Below are positions 63,345-64,000 of a stretch of DNA of 64,000 nt, piece after piece. How positions within the stretch are numbered: the stretch's first letter is position 1; every line of letters begins with the position of its first letter. The notes below the pieces were generated by a model that saw only the letters and a list, made by a program, of their open reading frames with translations, had not been told where the DNA came from and ran no database searches. The DNA is from Flavobacteriales bacterium (GTDB lineage: Bacteria > Bacteroidota > Bacteroidia > Flavobacteriales_D > Sanyastnellaceae): positions 1-64,000 of the forward strand of contig CANGTU010000005.1 in the NCBI GenBank assembly GCA_947456965.1, written 5' to 3'. The translations under genes were made by a program, and so were the position numbers.

Positions 63345-64000
63345 ATGAAGAGTTTTACAGAGGAGTTGAAGTGGAGAGGTATGCTTCACGATATGATGCC
63401 TGGCACAGACGAGCACCTGGCCGCAGGTATCTGCAAGGGATATATCGGATTTGACCCGACAGCAGATTCCCTTGGCGTGGGCAACCTCGTTCAGGTCATG
63501 ACCCTCCTGCACTTCCAGCGGGCCGGACATCAGCCGGTGGCCTTGATTGGTGGTGCCACAGGGATGGTAGGGGATCCCTCTGGGAAATCAGCCGAGCGCA
63601 ATCTGCTCGATGAAGAACAGTTGCGCTACAATCAGGAGTGTCAGCAAAGGCAGATTGAGCGCTTTCTTGATGTACGGGCCGGAGGACAGCCCGTGATGAT
63701 CGTCAATAACTACGAATGGTTTCGCGAAATGGGCTTCCTCGCCTTCATCCGGGATGTTGGGAAGCGCATCACTGTCAACTACATGATGGCGAAGGATTCG
63801 GTCAAAAACCGGCTGACCGGCGAGAACCGTGAGGGAATGAGTTTTACCGAATTCACCTACCAGCTTATTCAAGGCTATGATTTCTACTACCTGTGGAAGC
63901 ACTATGGTGTCAAGCTCCAGATGGGCGGATCCGACCAATGGGGAAATATCACCACCGGAACGGAACTCATCCGGCGTTTGGATGGAGGAGAGGCCTTTGC
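63345..64000 (+). CDS. tyrS: Tyrosine--tRNA ligase (3' end outside window)
   Basis: The first 218 codons of a class I tyrosyl-tRNA synthetase. The start is [20 protein letters not shown]. The active-site parts are visible: [14 protein letters not shown] (ATP/tyrosine pocket), [51 protein letters not shown] and the tyrosine-specific [10 protein letters not shown]. The HIGH motif reads GVGN instead of HIGH/HIGN, so the first histidine is absent, which is unusual. KMSKS lies beyond the window end. The gene continues after base 64000. Confidence 0.95.
   Translation, partial: MKSFTEELKWRGMLHDMMPGTDEHLAAGICKGYIGFDPTADSLGVGNLVQVMTLLHFQRAGHQPVALIGGATGMVGDPSGKSAERNLLDEEQLRYNQECQQRQIERFLDVRAGGQPVMIVNNYEWFREMGFLAFIRDVGKRITVNYMMAKDSVKNRLTGENREGMSFTEFTYQLIQGYDFYYLWKHYGVKLQMGGSDQWGNITTGTELIRRLDGGEAF

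Noticed and set aside
1-64000. CRISPR array, tRNA or rRNA genes, insertion sequences, prophage
   Set aside because: I saw no regularly spaced repeats, no cloverleaf or conserved rRNA segments, no transposase or integrase, and no abrupt change in gene style.

Overview
The window is a dense, protein-coding stretch of a Bacteroidota chromosome, most likely a Flavobacteriales-like, comparatively GC-rich lineage. The evidence is a large set of type IX secretion (T9SS) and gliding genes (sprA, porV, porU, a porP/sprF-family gene, gldJ), T9SS type A and type B sorting domains on exported proteins, SDR-type threonine dehydrogenase, coaX, a FecI/FecR-type ECF system, and promoters of the Bacteroidota type (-7 element TAnnTTTG). 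I saw no rRNA, tRNA, CRISPR array, insertion sequence or prophage.

Layout. 1-2486: end of a probable membrane acyltransferase, a two-module VOC protein and a convergent SDR. 2508-4951: a PhoB/PhoR-type two-component pair with an 11-bp-periodic operator candidate, then a metallo-beta-lactamase-fold hydrolase. 5081-8353: a large TolB-like propeller protein ending in an outer-membrane barrel. 8444-12949 (minus strand): threonine dehydrogenase, a MORN-repeat protein, cysS and a glutaminyl cyclase-like M28 enzyme. 13141-17951: ECF sigma, TonB-dependent receptor, small lipoprotein, FecR. 18176-19393: queA. 19452-27858 (minus): a seven-gene envelope operon (T9SS type B cargo, coaX, outer-membrane protein, lptC, small membrane protein, CNNM/CorC protein, PpiD-like foldase). 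27953-34577: nitronate monooxygenase, DUF6089-like barrel, a wcaF/GT2 pair and a 1040-residue Asp-box propeller protein. 34608-40907: an exported thiol/disulfide island (Omp28-like lipoprotein, TlpA-like protein, T9SS-exported thioredoxin) with two barrels and a cysteine-rich T9SS cargo. 41019-43900: malic enzyme and ruvA. 43905-61966: the T9SS core region, with cdd, ispF and a VTC/DUF4956 pair embedded. 62026-64000: murF and the start of tyrS.

How the genes work together. Most of the window serves the cell envelope. SprA is the outer-membrane translocon, PorV the cargo-binding partner, PorU the sortase, and GldJ and the PorP-family protein link to motor and surface functions. The sorting-domain proteins at 25759, 38488 and 40176 are expected substrates. 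Nearly every predicted signal-peptidase-I substrate here begins with Gln after the cleavage site, and a glutaminyl cyclase-like enzyme is encoded in the same window, which fits pyroglutamate capping of exported proteins.

Least explained signals: a pseudoknot-capable or dyad structure before the ECF sigma gene (12994-13049), the exported redox island, the VTC/DUF4956 insertion in the T9SS locus, and a TyrRS whose HIGH motif lacks its first histidine.
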